DNA of 64,000 nucleotides from Croceimicrobium sp963974215 (lineage in GTDB: Bacteria > Bacteroidota > Bacteroidia > Flavobacteriales > Schleiferiaceae), in NCBI GenBank assembly GCA_963974215.1, contig CAXBBL010000005.1, forward strand, positions 1 to 64,000. The letters are read 5' to 3'. The translations under genes and the position numbers were made by a program. The notes beneath the pieces were generated by a model. That model did not search any database. It was not told the DNA's origin and saw only the letters and a program-made list of their open reading frames with translations. Below, piece after piece: positions 1 through 8,965 of the stretch; position 1 is the stretch's first letter; each line of letters opens with the position of its first letter.

Positions 1-483
1 TTCGATTTTTAAGGGATTAGATGCTGAAACGAGTTCAGCATGACGGTAGAGTGCGAGTGTTGCGGGTTCTTCCAGTATGAGGTAGAAGGACGGTCCCCTC
101 GAACTGGTTCCAGGGTCTCTTTTGATGGATATTGTTTTACCACAAAGTTCACGAAGAAGGCACAAAGTACTAATGGAGGATTAGAGCGCAGGTTTTCGCA
201 GATTGAGCGGATGGTAGCAGATTGAATTTCGATAGGGTATTAATCACGAATTTTAACTGGAGGGGGTGTTTTCGAGATGTCTCACCTAGGTCGTATGTTT
301 TGTGTTTGTTAAATGTGACGCGATCGAGATGTTACAGCTAAGGGCGTTTGGCTTGTGTCGTATTACAATTAAAACTCGGTAGGAAATGACGTGGATGTCT
401 GAGAGGGAAATAATTGTTTGTCAAATGTTTAGACGACAGTAAGCAGGTAGCTCGTGATTTACTTTTGTGCGAAATAAGTCAGT
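1..483. repeat. Gene-free leader with dispersed intergenic repeats
   Basis: No credible gene lies before comEC. The stretch holds short sequences that recur elsewhere in this window. Positions 20-46 carry GATGCTGAAACGAGTTCAGC and following bases, a small inverted repeat related to 22207-22233. Positions 134-171 hold an ACAAAG-type repeat. Positions 179-232 (GCAGATTGAGCGGATGG and flanks) match 31699-31750. Small open frames here run through the repeats and have no protein-like character. Confidence 0.6.
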
Positions 484-2259
484 ATGTATCGCGTGTTTTC
501 GATTTTTCTGGTGGGTATTTTAAGTGCGAAGCTATTGTTAGAGTATATGGCAACGCCGCAATTTCCTCTGCAGTATTTAGTGTATGGGATTTTGGTGATT
601 CTGCTTATGGAGCAATTACCGAGGGCGCTAAAAATTAAAAGTCCAGTTCAAAGTCTTAGCTTTTACCTCTGTTTCTTCGCTTTGGGTTTTTATAGTTTTC
701 AGCGTAGTGTACCCGAAGCTTTAGCGGATGATAGAGATGAAGCGCTACGGCTTTTTAAAGTGGAAGAAATCCTCAAGCAAAAAGAAGGTGCTTTGCAATT
801 GGCCTTGCGTTTTAGCGAGGGAAATGACTCCCTTGGCATGTTGGCCGATAAATTGTTTTGGACGCATTTACGAATCGATTCATGCACCATCGCTCCCCGG
901 CAAGGGCAGTTGATTTGGCTAAGAGCAAAAATTTCTAAACTGCCTGTTGTTTCAAATCCAGGTGCTTTTGATTTTGGTGCCTATCTCCTGCAAAAGGGTT
1001 TTGCGGGACAAATCTTTTTAAGAAAAGGGGATTGGGGACTAATTGATGCAGAGGCGCAAGAGGCGAGCGCAATAAAAAGGTGGCGCAATTATCTTTTGAA
1101 GGAAATAGAAAGTTGGCATTGGCAAGAAGAGAATGAAGCCGTTTTTAAAGCACTAACTCTCGGCTATAAAAATGAGCTGAGTAAGGAGCTTAAAGCCGAC
1201 TTTGCGGCAGCGGGGGCAATGCATCTTCTAGCGGTAAGCGGCTTACATGTTGGTATAGTTTATTTACTACTGTCCTATTTGCTGGTCGCTTTGCGCTATT
1301 TCAAAGAGTTGCAATTGGTGCGCAGTTTGGTTTTAATTGGCGGAATATGGCTTTACGCATTAATGAGTGGGGCATCACCTTCGGTTTTACGTTCGGCTAC
1401 TATGTTTAGTATTATGGCGGCGGTGCAGAATTTAGAGCGACCAGGGACTTCTTTTCGAGCCTTATTTCTGTCGGCTTTTGTACTTTTAATTTTTAATGCC
1501 GCTTGGCTTTTTGATTTAGGTTTTCAGCTCAGCTATTCGGCGCTGTTGGGAATATTAATTTGGCAAGCTAAGATTGAAAGTTTATTTGAAACGCGTTTTA
1601 AGCCGCTGATTTGGCTCAATAAGTTGCTTAGTGTTTCCTTAGCCGCGCAAATCGGTACACTTCCTTTGACTTTGTATTTCTTCCATCAGTTTCCTACTTA
1701 CTTCTGGCTGAGTAATATCGTAATGATTCCCTTAGTGACGGTATTAATGTACGCGGGTTTCCTTTTGCTATTAATTGGCCAAGCGGCGCTTTTACCAGGG
1801 TTGTATGAGTTCTTGGAAAAACTCCTTTCCACGCTCATCTATTTAAATGAGAAAATAGCCGATTTACCATTGGCCTTAGTGAGGGATATTCCCTTTGACC
1901 GGGTGCAAGCGGCAATTCTTGGGGCCTTGGTCATTGCACTTAGTGTTTTCCTTCTGCATAAGCGAAAACTAGCCTTATATGCGGCTTTACTGACCTTATT
2001 TTTATGGGGTTCTTTTCAGTTAGGCACACGCTATCTCCGTATCCAAAGCGCAGCCGTTCAGGTGTATGAGAGTCGATCATTTGTGGCCTCTTTAAGGGAA
2101 GGCGAGAACTTTTATGTCTACGCCAAAGATAGTAGTCAATACGCCTACTACAGGAAGTACTTATGGCGTGATCATATGCTAGCATTGGGTTTAAATCCCG
2201 AAGAGATGCAGTTTTTCGATACGATTTCCGAACTCAAGTTCCGAAGAAATTTGGACTGA
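484..2259 (+). CDS. comEC: ComEC/Rec2-family DNA uptake channel protein, short form
   Basis: This 591-aa multi-pass membrane protein has the ComEC competence core, the inner-membrane channel that moves single-stranded DNA into the cytoplasm. The signature AMHLLAVSGLHVG sits at residues 245-257, after an N-terminal hydrophobic block and a soluble OB-like region (about 90-190). At least eight hydrophobic segments follow. It stops shortly after the last membrane segment and so lacks the C-terminal metallo-beta-lactamase-like domain of long ComEC proteins, as known for many Bacteroidota. The ATG at 484 fits a membrane-protein N-terminus. It is transcribed alone and ends at a clear terminator. The family call is firm; actual competence is not shown. 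Confidence 0.9.
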   Translation: MYRVFSIFLVGILSAKLLLEYMATPQFPLQYLVYGILVILLMEQLPRALKIKSPVQSLSFYLCFFALGFYSFQRSVPEALADDRDEALRLFKVEEILKQKEGALQLALRFSEGNDSLGMLADKLFWTHLRIDSCTIAPRQGQLIWLRAKISKLPVVSNPGAFDFGAYLLQKGFAGQIFLRKGDWGLIDAEAQEASAIKRWRNYLLKEIESWHWQEENEAVFKALTLGYKNELSKELKADFAAAGAMHLLAVSGLHVGIVYLLLSYLLVALRYFKELQLVRSLVLIGGIWLYALMSGASPSVLRSATMFSIMAAVQNLERPGTSFRALFLSAFVLLIFNAAWLFDLGFQLSYSALLGILIWQAKIESLFETRFKPLIWLNKLLSVSLAAQIGTLPLTLYFFHQFPTYFWLSNIVMIPLVTVLMYAGFLLLLIGQAALLPGLYEFLEKLLSTLIYLNEKIADLPLALVRDIPFDRVQAAILGALVIALSVFLLHKRKLALYAALLTLFLWGSFQLGTRYLRIQSAAVQVYESRSFVASLREGENFYVYAKDSSQYAYYRKYLWRDHMLALGLNPEEMQFFDTISELKFRRNLD

Positions 2260-2280
2260 TTAGCTTTCTCGGTTGAAGCA

Positions 2281-2309
2281 AAAAAAAAGCCCTCACTTGG
2301 GCTTTTTTA
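2281..2309 (+). terminator. Rho-independent terminator after comEC
   Basis: An A-run, AAGCCC stem, six-base loop and GGGCTT stem followed by T-run lies 21 bases after the comEC stop. The A/T symmetry means it can also serve the minus-strand gene that ends at 2346. Confidence 0.85.
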
Positions 2310-2345
2310 TTATCAAAATATGTCTTCAATTGAAGTTTTGTCGCC

Positions 2346-2783
2346 CTATTCTGCTTCGAATATTTCGCTCAAAGCTTCGATGATAATTTTCTTTTCTAAG
2401 GGACGACCAAGCACATGGCTAAATCCGTGGTAAATTCCACGTCCTGCCAGTTCGGTGCTTGAAATACCAATAACTGGAGCGTGTAAAAGACCTTCGCTGC
2501 GTAGTTTTTTCAAGACAGTCATGGCATTATCGGAACCCAAACGTGAGTTCATGAAAACTAAATCATAACGGCTTTTGTGTAAGGCCTTTTGCAAAGCATC
2601 AGTTGTAGTCGCAATGTTTAGAGTGCCACCGCCATCGATAACCATATAACGCAGTAACATTTCATCTACCTCGTTGGCGCCAGCCAGTAGAACTCTTTTT
2701 CCTTTTAAATAATCACTCATTTTTTTTGATGGTATTAATACCAAATTATCTTCCGCAAGAACGTATTTCTCAGCTGCAATCAT
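2346..2783 (-). CDS. Degenerate response-regulator receiver domain protein
   Basis: A stand-alone receiver-fold protein (145 aa) with the usual beta-alpha pattern but without the phosphorylation residues. The acidic pair expected near residues 35-36 reads GA (VLLAGAN), the phosphoacceptor position is Asn79 (LVFMNSRLG), and the conserved C-terminal Lys is Arg127 (GRPLE). It should therefore be unable to take phosphate by the standard route and may act as a protein-interaction module. The first 21 residues may not be translated, since a second ATG at 2720 (MSDYLKGKRVLL) also fits the domain boundary. No output domain is present. It is separated from cdaA by about 100 bases. Confidence 0.65.
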   Translation of the reverse strand: MIAAEKYVLAEDNLVLIPSKKMSDYLKGKRVLLAGANEVDEMLLRYMVIDGGGTLNIATTTDALQKALHKSRYDLVFMNSRLGSDNAMTVLKKLRSEGLLHAPVIGISSTELAGRGIYHGFSHVLGRPLEKKIIIEALSEIFEAE

Positions 2784-2886
2784 ATTAATTCTTTGTTAAT
2801 TCCCCTTTAATCCTCCATTGGTGTAAGAACTACACTTAGTGAAAAGACGATGCGAATATAAGAAAATTTAAGCGAAAAAGTTCAAA

Positions 2887-3663
2887 TTAAGCCTCATGAA
2901 ATTCCTTTAAAACCGCCTTTAAGGCAATGCTGCTAAGCTTATGCTGGAAGTTTTCTCCTTTAACGGTGCTAATGTCACCCGTTTCTTCAGAGACGATAAT
3001 TGTTAAGGCATTGGTTTTTTCCGAAATTCCCATGGCAGCGCGGTGACGGAGGCCAAAGCGAGAAGGTAAGCTAGTCTTTTCGGTGAGGGGTAAAATGCAA
3101 CCAGCGGCAACAATGATATTACGACTGATAATTACCGCACCATCGTGCAGTGGGGAATGTTTATTAAAAATGCTTTCCAATAAATTGACGCTAATTTCTG
3201 CTTTAAGGGTCGTCCCCGTTGAGCTATAAAAGCCAAGTTTGCTATCACCTTCTATTACAATGAGGGCCCCGGTGCGAGTCTTGGAAAAAAATTCGCAGGC
3301 TTTAACGATGTCATCATGGCGGAAGTCTACTTCGTCGTCTTCACGCATCAACTTAAGTTGCTTCAAAAATAATCGTCGCCTTTTGAAATTGGTGGAACCA
3401 ATCACCAACAGAAATTTGCGTATTTCCTGCTGAAAAACAATGACTAAAGCAATTACACCCACGCCGATAAACTTACCTAAGATTTCACTTAAAAGTTCCA
3501 TCTGCAGAAGGCCTACTAGTTTCCATATCACATAGATTGCCGCTACCCCAATCAGCACATTGATGGCGACGGTATCTTTTATAAGGCGATATAATTGGTA
3601 CAGCAGAAAGGCTACCAACAGAATATCGATCAGGTCTAAAAAGCGGAAGTCGAGAAACGACAT
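2887..3663 (-). CDS. cdaA: Diadenylate cyclase CdaA (DacA)
   Basis: Makes the second messenger c-di-AMP from two ATP. The 258-aa protein has three N-terminal membrane helices (about residues 10-85) and then a DisA_N/DAC catalytic domain with the DGA motif at 174-176 (HDGAVI) and the RHR motif at 206-208 (GLRHRAAMG). Both catalytic motifs are intact. The ATG directly abuts the folP stop codon, so the two genes are almost certainly one minus-strand operon, an arrangement common in Bacteroidota. Confidence 0.95.
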   Translation of the reverse strand: MSFLDFRFLDLIDILLVAFLLYQLYRLIKDTVAINVLIGVAAIYVIWKLVGLLQMELLSEILGKFIGVGVIALVIVFQQEIRKFLLVIGSTNFKRRRLFLKQLKLMREDDEVDFRHDDIVKACEFFSKTRTGALIVIEGDSKLGFYSSTGTTLKAEISVNLLESIFNKHSPLHDGAVIISRNIIVAAGCILPLTEKTSLPSRFGLRHRAAMGISEKTNALTIIVSEETGDISTVKGENFQHKLSSIALKAVLKEFHEA

Positions 3664-4527
3664 TTAGGCTAAATTTTGGGTGAATGTAAGAATTTTGACC
3701 GCTTCCCGCGCTTCTTTAACATCGTGAACCCGCAAAATGTCCGCTCCTTTACTCAAAGCGATGCCGTTTAAAACCGAGGTAGCATTGAGGCTTTCTGTTT
3801 TATCAATGTTTAGAAATTTGCTAATCATCGATTTGCGACTGATACCTACCAAGAGCGGGTTTTTGAAGCTAGCTTTAAAATACTCCAAATTAGCCATCAG
3901 CTGATAATTTTGTTCCACTGTTTTCGCAAAACCGAAACCGGGATCGAGAATAACATCATTGAGACCCAAGGCATAAAGTTGTTCTAGCTTTTCGGAAAAA
4001 TAATTGGAAAGCTCCATCAGGATATTGTCATATTGCGCTTTTTGCCCCATGTTTTTTGGTTCTCCCTTAATGTGCATCAAAACGTAAGGAACCTTGTAGC
4101 GCGCGACGGTTTTAAACATGGCGGGGTCAAAACTACCGCCTGAAATATCATTAATCATGTGCACGCCAAGGTTGAGGGCGCGATCGGCTGTTTCGGCATT
4201 ATAAGTATCCAGCGAAAGCTTGAGATGAGGTGCTTCAGCTTGCAATAAATTCAAGACAGCTTCTAAACGCTGCCATTCTTCCTTAGGGCCTATTAGGGCT
4301 TCACCCGGTTTGGAGCTGGCCGGACCGAGGTCAATTATATCGGCCCCTTCCGCCACCATTTTTAAGGCTTGGTTTAAGGCCGCTTGCGCAGATGCGTATT
4401 TGCCACCATCGTAGAAGGAGTCTGGATTTATATTTAAAATTCCCATCACTAGGGCAGGCCGTAAAGGCAGAAGATCTCCGCCTAAATTGAGGCTAGCATT
4501 GCTGTAAAATCCCGTATCTTTCGCCAA
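3664..4527 (-). CDS. folP: Dihydropteroate synthase
   Basis: Condenses p-aminobenzoate with 6-hydroxymethyl-dihydropterin diphosphate in folate synthesis. The 287-aa TIM-barrel protein shows the family signatures in order: GILNINPDSFYDGG (29-42), DLGPASSKPG in the pterin loop, SLDTY, MINDISGG, DPGFGFAKT, and GISRKSMI near the C-terminus. Length is typical. It is the first gene of a two-gene operon with cdaA and is divergent from the DUF1599 gene, with only 33 bases between the start codons. Confidence 0.95.
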   Translation of the reverse strand: MAKDTGFYSNASLNLGGDLLPLRPALVMGILNINPDSFYDGGKYASAQAALNQALKMVAEGADIIDLGPASSKPGEALIGPKEEWQRLEAVLNLLQAEAPHLKLSLDTYNAETADRALNLGVHMINDISGGSFDPAMFKTVARYKVPYVLMHIKGEPKNMGQKAQYDNILMELSNYFSEKLEQLYALGLNDVILDPGFGFAKTVEQNYQLMANLEYFKASFKNPLLVGISRKSMISKFLNIDKTESLNATSVLNGIALSKGADILRVHDVKEAREAVKILTFTQNLA

Positions 4528-4560
4528 ATTTTGTAATTATTTTAGAGGCGAAATTATCAA

Positions 4561-5103
4561 ATGACAAATACTTCTGAGCAATATCAGGCAATAATCAATA
4601 ATTGCCGCAGCTTATACGCCAAGAAATTAGAAGATTACGGTACCGCCTGGCGCATTTTACGCTTACCCTCGCTTACCGATCAAATATTTATAAAAGCCCA
4701 ACGCTTGCGTAGCATTCAGCAAAAAGGGCAGCAAATGGTGGCCGATGAACCGGCAGGCGAGTTTATTGGCATTATCAATTATTCCATCATGGCTTTGATA
4801 CAGCTTGAATTAGGAATTGCCAATCAGCCCGATTTAGATGCCAAAACTGCTGCGGCCCATTTTGATAAACAGGCGAGTATTGCCAAAGAATTGATGGAGC
4901 GTAAAAACCACGATTATGGGGAGGCTTGGCGCGAGATGCGTATTTCTTCGCTTACGGATCTTATTTTACAAAAACTTTTAAGAGTCAAACAAATTGAAGA
5001 TAATGCTGGTTTAACCCAAGTGTCAGAAGGCTTAGAAGCCAATTATCTCGACATGTTAAACTATGCCGTTTTCGCCCTAATTTTAATGTCAGAAAAGTCT
5101 TAA
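4561..5103 (+). CDS. DUF1599 family protein with internal duplication
   Basis: A 180-aa soluble protein of the Bacteroidota family DUF1599; no biochemical role is known to me. It is built from two similar halves: EDYGTAWRILRLPSLTDQ near the N-terminus matches HDYGEAWREMRISSLTDL in the second half. Each is followed by a basic segment and a hydrophobic helix with IINYSIMALIQLELG or DMLNYAVFALIL. It opens a tightly packed plus-strand cluster running to prmA; the next gene starts four bases after its stop. Confidence 0.85.
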   Translation: MTNTSEQYQAIINNCRSLYAKKLEDYGTAWRILRLPSLTDQIFIKAQRLRSIQQKGQQMVADEPAGEFIGIINYSIMALIQLELGIANQPDLDAKTAAAHFDKQASIAKELMERKNHDYGEAWREMRISSLTDLILQKLLRVKQIEDNAGLTQVSEGLEANYLDMLNYAVFALILMSEKS

Positions 5104-5107
5104 TTTT

Positions 5108-6253
5108 ATGAAATTAATCACCCAGATTTCGCGCCTCTTAGTAGGTTTATTATTTATTTTTTCAGGACTTATAAAGTTGAATGACCCCATGGGTTTCTCC
5201 TTTAAATTGGGCGATTATTTTGCCGCCGATGTTTTAAATCTACCTTTCTTACAAGACTATACATTGCCATTGGCCCTTTTTATTGTAGTGTTAGAGGTAA
5301 TTCTGGGCGTGGCTTTATTACTCGGTTTATGGAAAAATATAACCGCCTGGCTTCTGCTCTTAATGATCGTATTTTTCACCTTTCTAACCTTTTATTCGGC
5401 TTATTTTAATAAGGTAACCGACTGTGGTTGTTTTGGGGATGCGATTCCTTTAACGCCTTGGGAATCCTTTGGGAAGGATGTTGTTTTAAGCGTACTCATC
5501 GCTATCATTTTCTTTCAGCGAAAGCTAATACAGCCCATTTTTAAACCAATGGCTAGTTACATCACTTTGGGGCTATCTTTCTTCTTTTGTTTTTGGTTAG
5601 GCCATCAGGTTCTCAATCATTTACCGCTAAAAGATTTCCGCGCTTATGCAGAAGGGAAAAGCATAGTTGAGGGCATGAAATCGGCCGAGGAGATGGGCTT
5701 AGAACCGACCCAATATGCGACCATTTATACCTTGGAAAATGCTAGCACAGGCGAATCAATGAAAATAGACTCCAAGCGTTATATAGACGAGGGTTGGTGG
5801 GAGAAAAAAGAATGGCAGATTAACAGTGACCTTACCGAAACAGCCTTGGTAAAAGAAGGGTATGAGCCACCCATTCACGATTTTGTAATTGATTTAGGGG
5901 GAAGTGAAATTACCGATCAAGTTTTAGAGGCAGACCTAATTTTCTTATCCATAGCCTACCGCATGGAAAAAACGGATGATGCGGCTTATGCTAAATTGAA
6001 TGAATTCGCCTTAGCGGCCGCCGATAAAGGTATTCCCTTCTTGGGTTTAAGTGCTTCTTTGCCAAGTGTAGTATCAGAGAAAAGCGAATATTTAGGACTG
6101 CGTTTCTCCATAGCAAGTATGGATGAAACAGCCTTAAAAACTATTGTACGCGCTAATCCTGGTATTGTACTTTTAAAGAGAGGTGTGATTGTTAAGAAAT
6201 GGCATTTTCAAGATTTGCCAAGCTTTGCAGAACTAGAAGGCGAACTGTTTTAA
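5108..6253 (+). CDS. BT_3928-like DoxX/MauE family membrane protein
   Basis: A 381-aa protein with an N-terminal four-helix DoxX/MauE-type membrane domain (about residues 1-170) carrying a CGCFG motif after a polar loop (TDCGCFGDAIPLTPW), then a soluble C-terminal region of about 200 residues ending in a thioredoxin-like pattern. The family is a recurrent Bacteroidota neighbour of DUF1599, triosephosphate isomerase and L11 methyltransferase genes, which is the arrangement here. The Cys pair suggests a link to thiol redox chemistry, but the substrate is not known. The stop codon directly precedes the next start. Confidence 0.85.
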   Translation: MKLITQISRLLVGLLFIFSGLIKLNDPMGFSFKLGDYFAADVLNLPFLQDYTLPLALFIVVLEVILGVALLLGLWKNITAWLLLLMIVFFTFLTFYSAYFNKVTDCGCFGDAIPLTPWESFGKDVVLSVLIAIIFFQRKLIQPIFKPMASYITLGLSFFFCFWLGHQVLNHLPLKDFRAYAEGKSIVEGMKSAEEMGLEPTQYATIYTLENASTGESMKIDSKRYIDEGWWEKKEWQINSDLTETALVKEGYEPPIHDFVIDLGGSEITDQVLEADLIFLSIAYRMEKTDDAAYAKLNEFALAAADKGIPFLGLSASLPSVVSEKSEYLGLRFSIASMDETALKTIVRANPGIVLLKRGVIVKKWHFQDLPSFAELEGELF

Positions 6254-7327
6254 TTGCTGTCTTTTTTCCTCAATAAAATCGCTTATGGCTGCCTAGTAAT
6301 GCTAGGGGTCATTAGCGCTGTTTTCTTTCTTTTCAATGTATTGCCGGGCGATCCCTCGCGTATGATGTTGGATCAGCGAGAGGACAGTGAGCAATTGGCT
6401 AATATTAAAAGGAAGTACGGTTTTGATAAAAGTGTTGGTGCCCAATATGTTCATTATCTCAACGATTTAAGTCCTATTTCTTGGCATAGCGATGCTTTGG
6501 AAGATTTTAGCAATCTCAAACGTTTTCCAGATGGTTACCAAAAGCTATTTTCGATAGGAAGCGGTCAATTGGTTTTGAAGCAGCCTTTTTTACGGGAATC
6601 CTTTCGTTATCAAGGTAAATCGGTTAGCGCCTTAATTGGTGAAACCTTTCCCAATACCGCAATTTTAGCCATGGCCGCCATGACAATTGCCTTGGTTTTA
6701 GGCATTAGTCTGGGGATTGTAGCGGCTTTAAACAAAGGTGGTATTTTCGATCGCTTATCTACGGTTTTTGGAACCTTGGGTATGTCGCTTCCTTCCTTTT
6801 TTTCCGCTATCTTAATGGCCTGGCTTTTCGGCTTTATCTTAAGTGATTATACGGGCTTAAATATGACTGGCAGCCTTTATGAAGTAGACGACTTTGGCGA
6901 AGGGGTTTATATTAAATGGTCCAATTTAATTCTCCCGGCATTAACCTTAGGTATTCGACCCTTGGCGGTGATTATTCAGTTAACGCGAAGTTCTTTACTG
7001 GAGGAAATGGGGCAAGATTATATTCGCACGGCTCGTGCTAAAGGCTTGAAGGGGAGGGCGGTAATTGCCAAGCACGCTTTGCGTAATGCCATGAATCCCG
7101 TTATTACAGCGGCATCAGGCTGGTTTGCATCTATGTTGGCAGGAGCAGTGTTTGTAGAATACATCTTTGGATGGAATGGTTTGGGAAAGCAAATTGTAGA
7201 ATCCTTAAATCAGCTCGATTTACCCGTGGTAATGGGGGCGGTACTCTTAATAGCACTTACCTTTGTATTAGTAACGATAATTGTAGATCTGCTTTACGCT
7301 TGGATAGATCCACGCATTAGAAATTAA
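6254..7327 (+). CDS. DppB/OppB-type ABC transporter permease
   Basis: An inner-membrane permease subunit of the dipeptide/oligopeptide/nickel ABC family, 357 aa. The N-terminus (FLLNVLPGDPSR-like) and the permease EAA-type loop (IIQLTRSSLLEEMGQDYIRTARAKG, shown here only as landmark residues TRSSLLEEMGQDYIRTARAK) are diagnostic. There are about six membrane helices and a roughly 60-residue periplasmic insert after helix 1. I chose the TTG start directly after the upstream TAA because the first ATG would remove part of helix 1. No partner permease, ATPase or binding protein lies nearby, so the rest of the transporter is encoded elsewhere. Confidence 0.85.
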   Translation: MLSFFLNKIAYGCLVMLGVISAVFFLFNVLPGDPSRMMLDQREDSEQLANIKRKYGFDKSVGAQYVHYLNDLSPISWHSDALEDFSNLKRFPDGYQKLFSIGSGQLVLKQPFLRESFRYQGKSVSALIGETFPNTAILAMAAMTIALVLGISLGIVAALNKGGIFDRLSTVFGTLGMSLPSFFSAILMAWLFGFILSDYTGLNMTGSLYEVDDFGEGVYIKWSNLILPALTLGIRPLAVIIQLTRSSLLEEMGQDYIRTARAKGLKGRAVIAKHALRNAMNPVITAASGWFASMLAGAVFVEYIFGWNGLGKQIVESLNQLDLPVVMGAVLLIALTFVLVTIIVDLLYAWIDPRIRN

Positions 7328-7344
7328 CCAAAAATAAAAATATC

Positions 7345-8118
7345 ATGGCCAGAAAAGTCATTGCAGGAAATTGGAAAATGAACCTTAGCCAAAAAGAAGG
7401 CGAGGAATTAGTAAAGGCGAGTAATGCTTTTGTGGAGGCCAATCCACTTGCCCACGTTGAGGTCGTAATTGCACCGCCTTTTTTACAATTGCAGCAGGCG
7501 GTAAAAAACGCTCCGAACGGAAGAGTTTCAATTGCTGCGCAAAATATGAATGAGAACGATAATGGCGCCTTTACGGGTGAAATTAGTGCTAGCATGTTGA
7601 AGGAAATAGGCGTGGAGTTGGTAATTATCGGTCATTCAGAACGCCGGGAAGTTTTGGGTGAAAGCGATGCCCAAATTCACGCGAAATTGAAAAAAGCTTT
7701 GCGCTCTAATTTATATCCTATCCTTTGTGTGGGAGAGAAATTAGAAGATCGCAAATCTGGCAACCACTTTAACTTCGTGCAGGCGCAATTAGAGTCAGCC
7801 TTAGAAGGTTTTTCGGGCGATGAATTATCGAGCTTAGTAATAGCCTACGAACCCATCTGGGCCATCGGCACCGGTGAAACGGCTAGCCCAGCGCAGGCTC
7901 AAGAAATGCATGCTTTTATACGCAAGCATATTGCCAGTATTTATACTGCCACTTTAGCAGATGAAATTTCTGTTTTATACGGCGGTTCGGTAAAACCAGA
8001 AAATGCCAAAGAAATTTTCGCTCAGCCCGATGTGGATGGTGGTTTAATTGGCGGAGCAGCCACCAAGGTTGACTCTTTTATTGAATTAATTAAAATTGGT
8101 GAATCGGTATTACGATGA
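7345..8118 (+). CDS. tpiA: Triosephosphate isomerase
   Basis: Interconverts dihydroxyacetone phosphate and glyceraldehyde 3-phosphate in glycolysis. The 257-aa TIM barrel retains the catalytic residues Lys11 (GNWKMN), His97 (IIGHSERRE) and Glu169 (AYEPIWAIGTG), and the phosphate-binding loops LYGGSVKP and DGGLIGGA. The gene overlaps prmA by four bases (ATGA), suggesting translational coupling. Confidence 0.97.
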   Translation: MARKVIAGNWKMNLSQKEGEELVKASNAFVEANPLAHVEVVIAPPFLQLQQAVKNAPNGRVSIAAQNMNENDNGAFTGEISASMLKEIGVELVIIGHSERREVLGESDAQIHAKLKKALRSNLYPILCVGEKLEDRKSGNHFNFVQAQLESALEGFSGDELSSLVIAYEPIWAIGTGETASPAQAQEMHAFIRKHIASIYTATLADEISVLYGGSVKPENAKEIFAQPDVDGGLIGGAATKVDSFIELIKIGESVLR

Positions 8119-8951
8119 AAGATTATTTAGTGGTAAACCTTCAGGTAAAACCAGTCGGTGAAGGTCGCGATATTTTAATCGCATTAATGGATTCGATTGG
8201 TTATGACTCTTTTGAGGAGACCGCTCAGGGAGTGAAGGCTTATATTTTATCGGAAGATTTTGATGCTGAAACTTTAGAGGCCTTACCGCTTTTTAGTAAT
8301 CCTGATTTTTCGATTTCCTACGATACAGAAAAGTTAGCCACCATTAATTGGAATGAAGAATGGGAACGGCATTACGAACCCGTTAGCCTCAACAAAGATT
8401 TATACATCCGTGCTCCCTTTCACGAAGCCCAAGGCGATTATCGCTTTGAAATCGTAATTGAGCCGAAGATGTCTTTTGGGACCGGGCATCATTTTACTAC
8501 GCGCTTAATGTCGGCAGCAATGTTCAATTTAGACTTCCAAGCGAAGGATGTGCTAGATATGGGCACCGGCACCGGTATCTTAGCTATCTTGGCCGAGAAG
8601 CTAGAAGCGGAGAGTATTTTAGCGATTGATAATTTTGATTGGGCGGTGGAAAATACCGCTGAAAATGCGGAGCGTAATGGCTGCACCAAAGTAGAAGCTT
8701 TGCATGGTGACGCATCTGCCTTGAACGGAAGAGACTTTAACATTATACTGGCCAATATTAATCGTAATGTTTTGTTAGAAGATATGAAGGTTTATGTTGC
8801 GTCGATGCGCCCAGGGGCAGATCTGCTTTTAAGCGGATTTTTCGATTACGACTTTAGCCTAATCGACGAAGCAGCGAAGGCTCAGGGTCTAAGTTTCGTT
8901 AGTAAAATGGAAGAAAACCGCTGGCAATGTTGCCACTATAAAAAATCATAA
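8115..8951 (+). CDS. prmA: Ribosomal protein L11 methyltransferase
   Basis: S-adenosylmethionine-dependent methyltransferase that modifies ribosomal protein L11. The 278-aa protein has the PrmA N-terminal substrate domain, the MSFGTGHHFTT segment, the SAM motif LDMGTGTGILAI followed by an acidic residue (AIDNFDWAV), and NILANINRNV in place of the usual NPP-like loop. It overlaps tpiA by four bases and closes the compact housekeeping cluster. Confidence 0.95.
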   Translation: MKDYLVVNLQVKPVGEGRDILIALMDSIGYDSFEETAQGVKAYILSEDFDAETLEALPLFSNPDFSISYDTEKLATINWNEEWERHYEPVSLNKDLYIRAPFHEAQGDYRFEIVIEPKMSFGTGHHFTTRLMSAAMFNLDFQAKDVLDMGTGTGILAILAEKLEAESILAIDNFDWAVENTAENAERNGCTKVEALHGDASALNGRDFNIILANINRNVLLEDMKVYVASMRPGADLLLSGFFDYDFSLIDEAAKAQGLSFVSKMEENRWQCCHYKKS

Positions 8952-8965
8952 AAGCTCTGTAAGCA

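Noticed and set aside
40..225. 61-codon frame at the left edge
   Set aside because: It is made of dispersed intergenic repeat sequences also found at 31699-31750 and 22207-22233.
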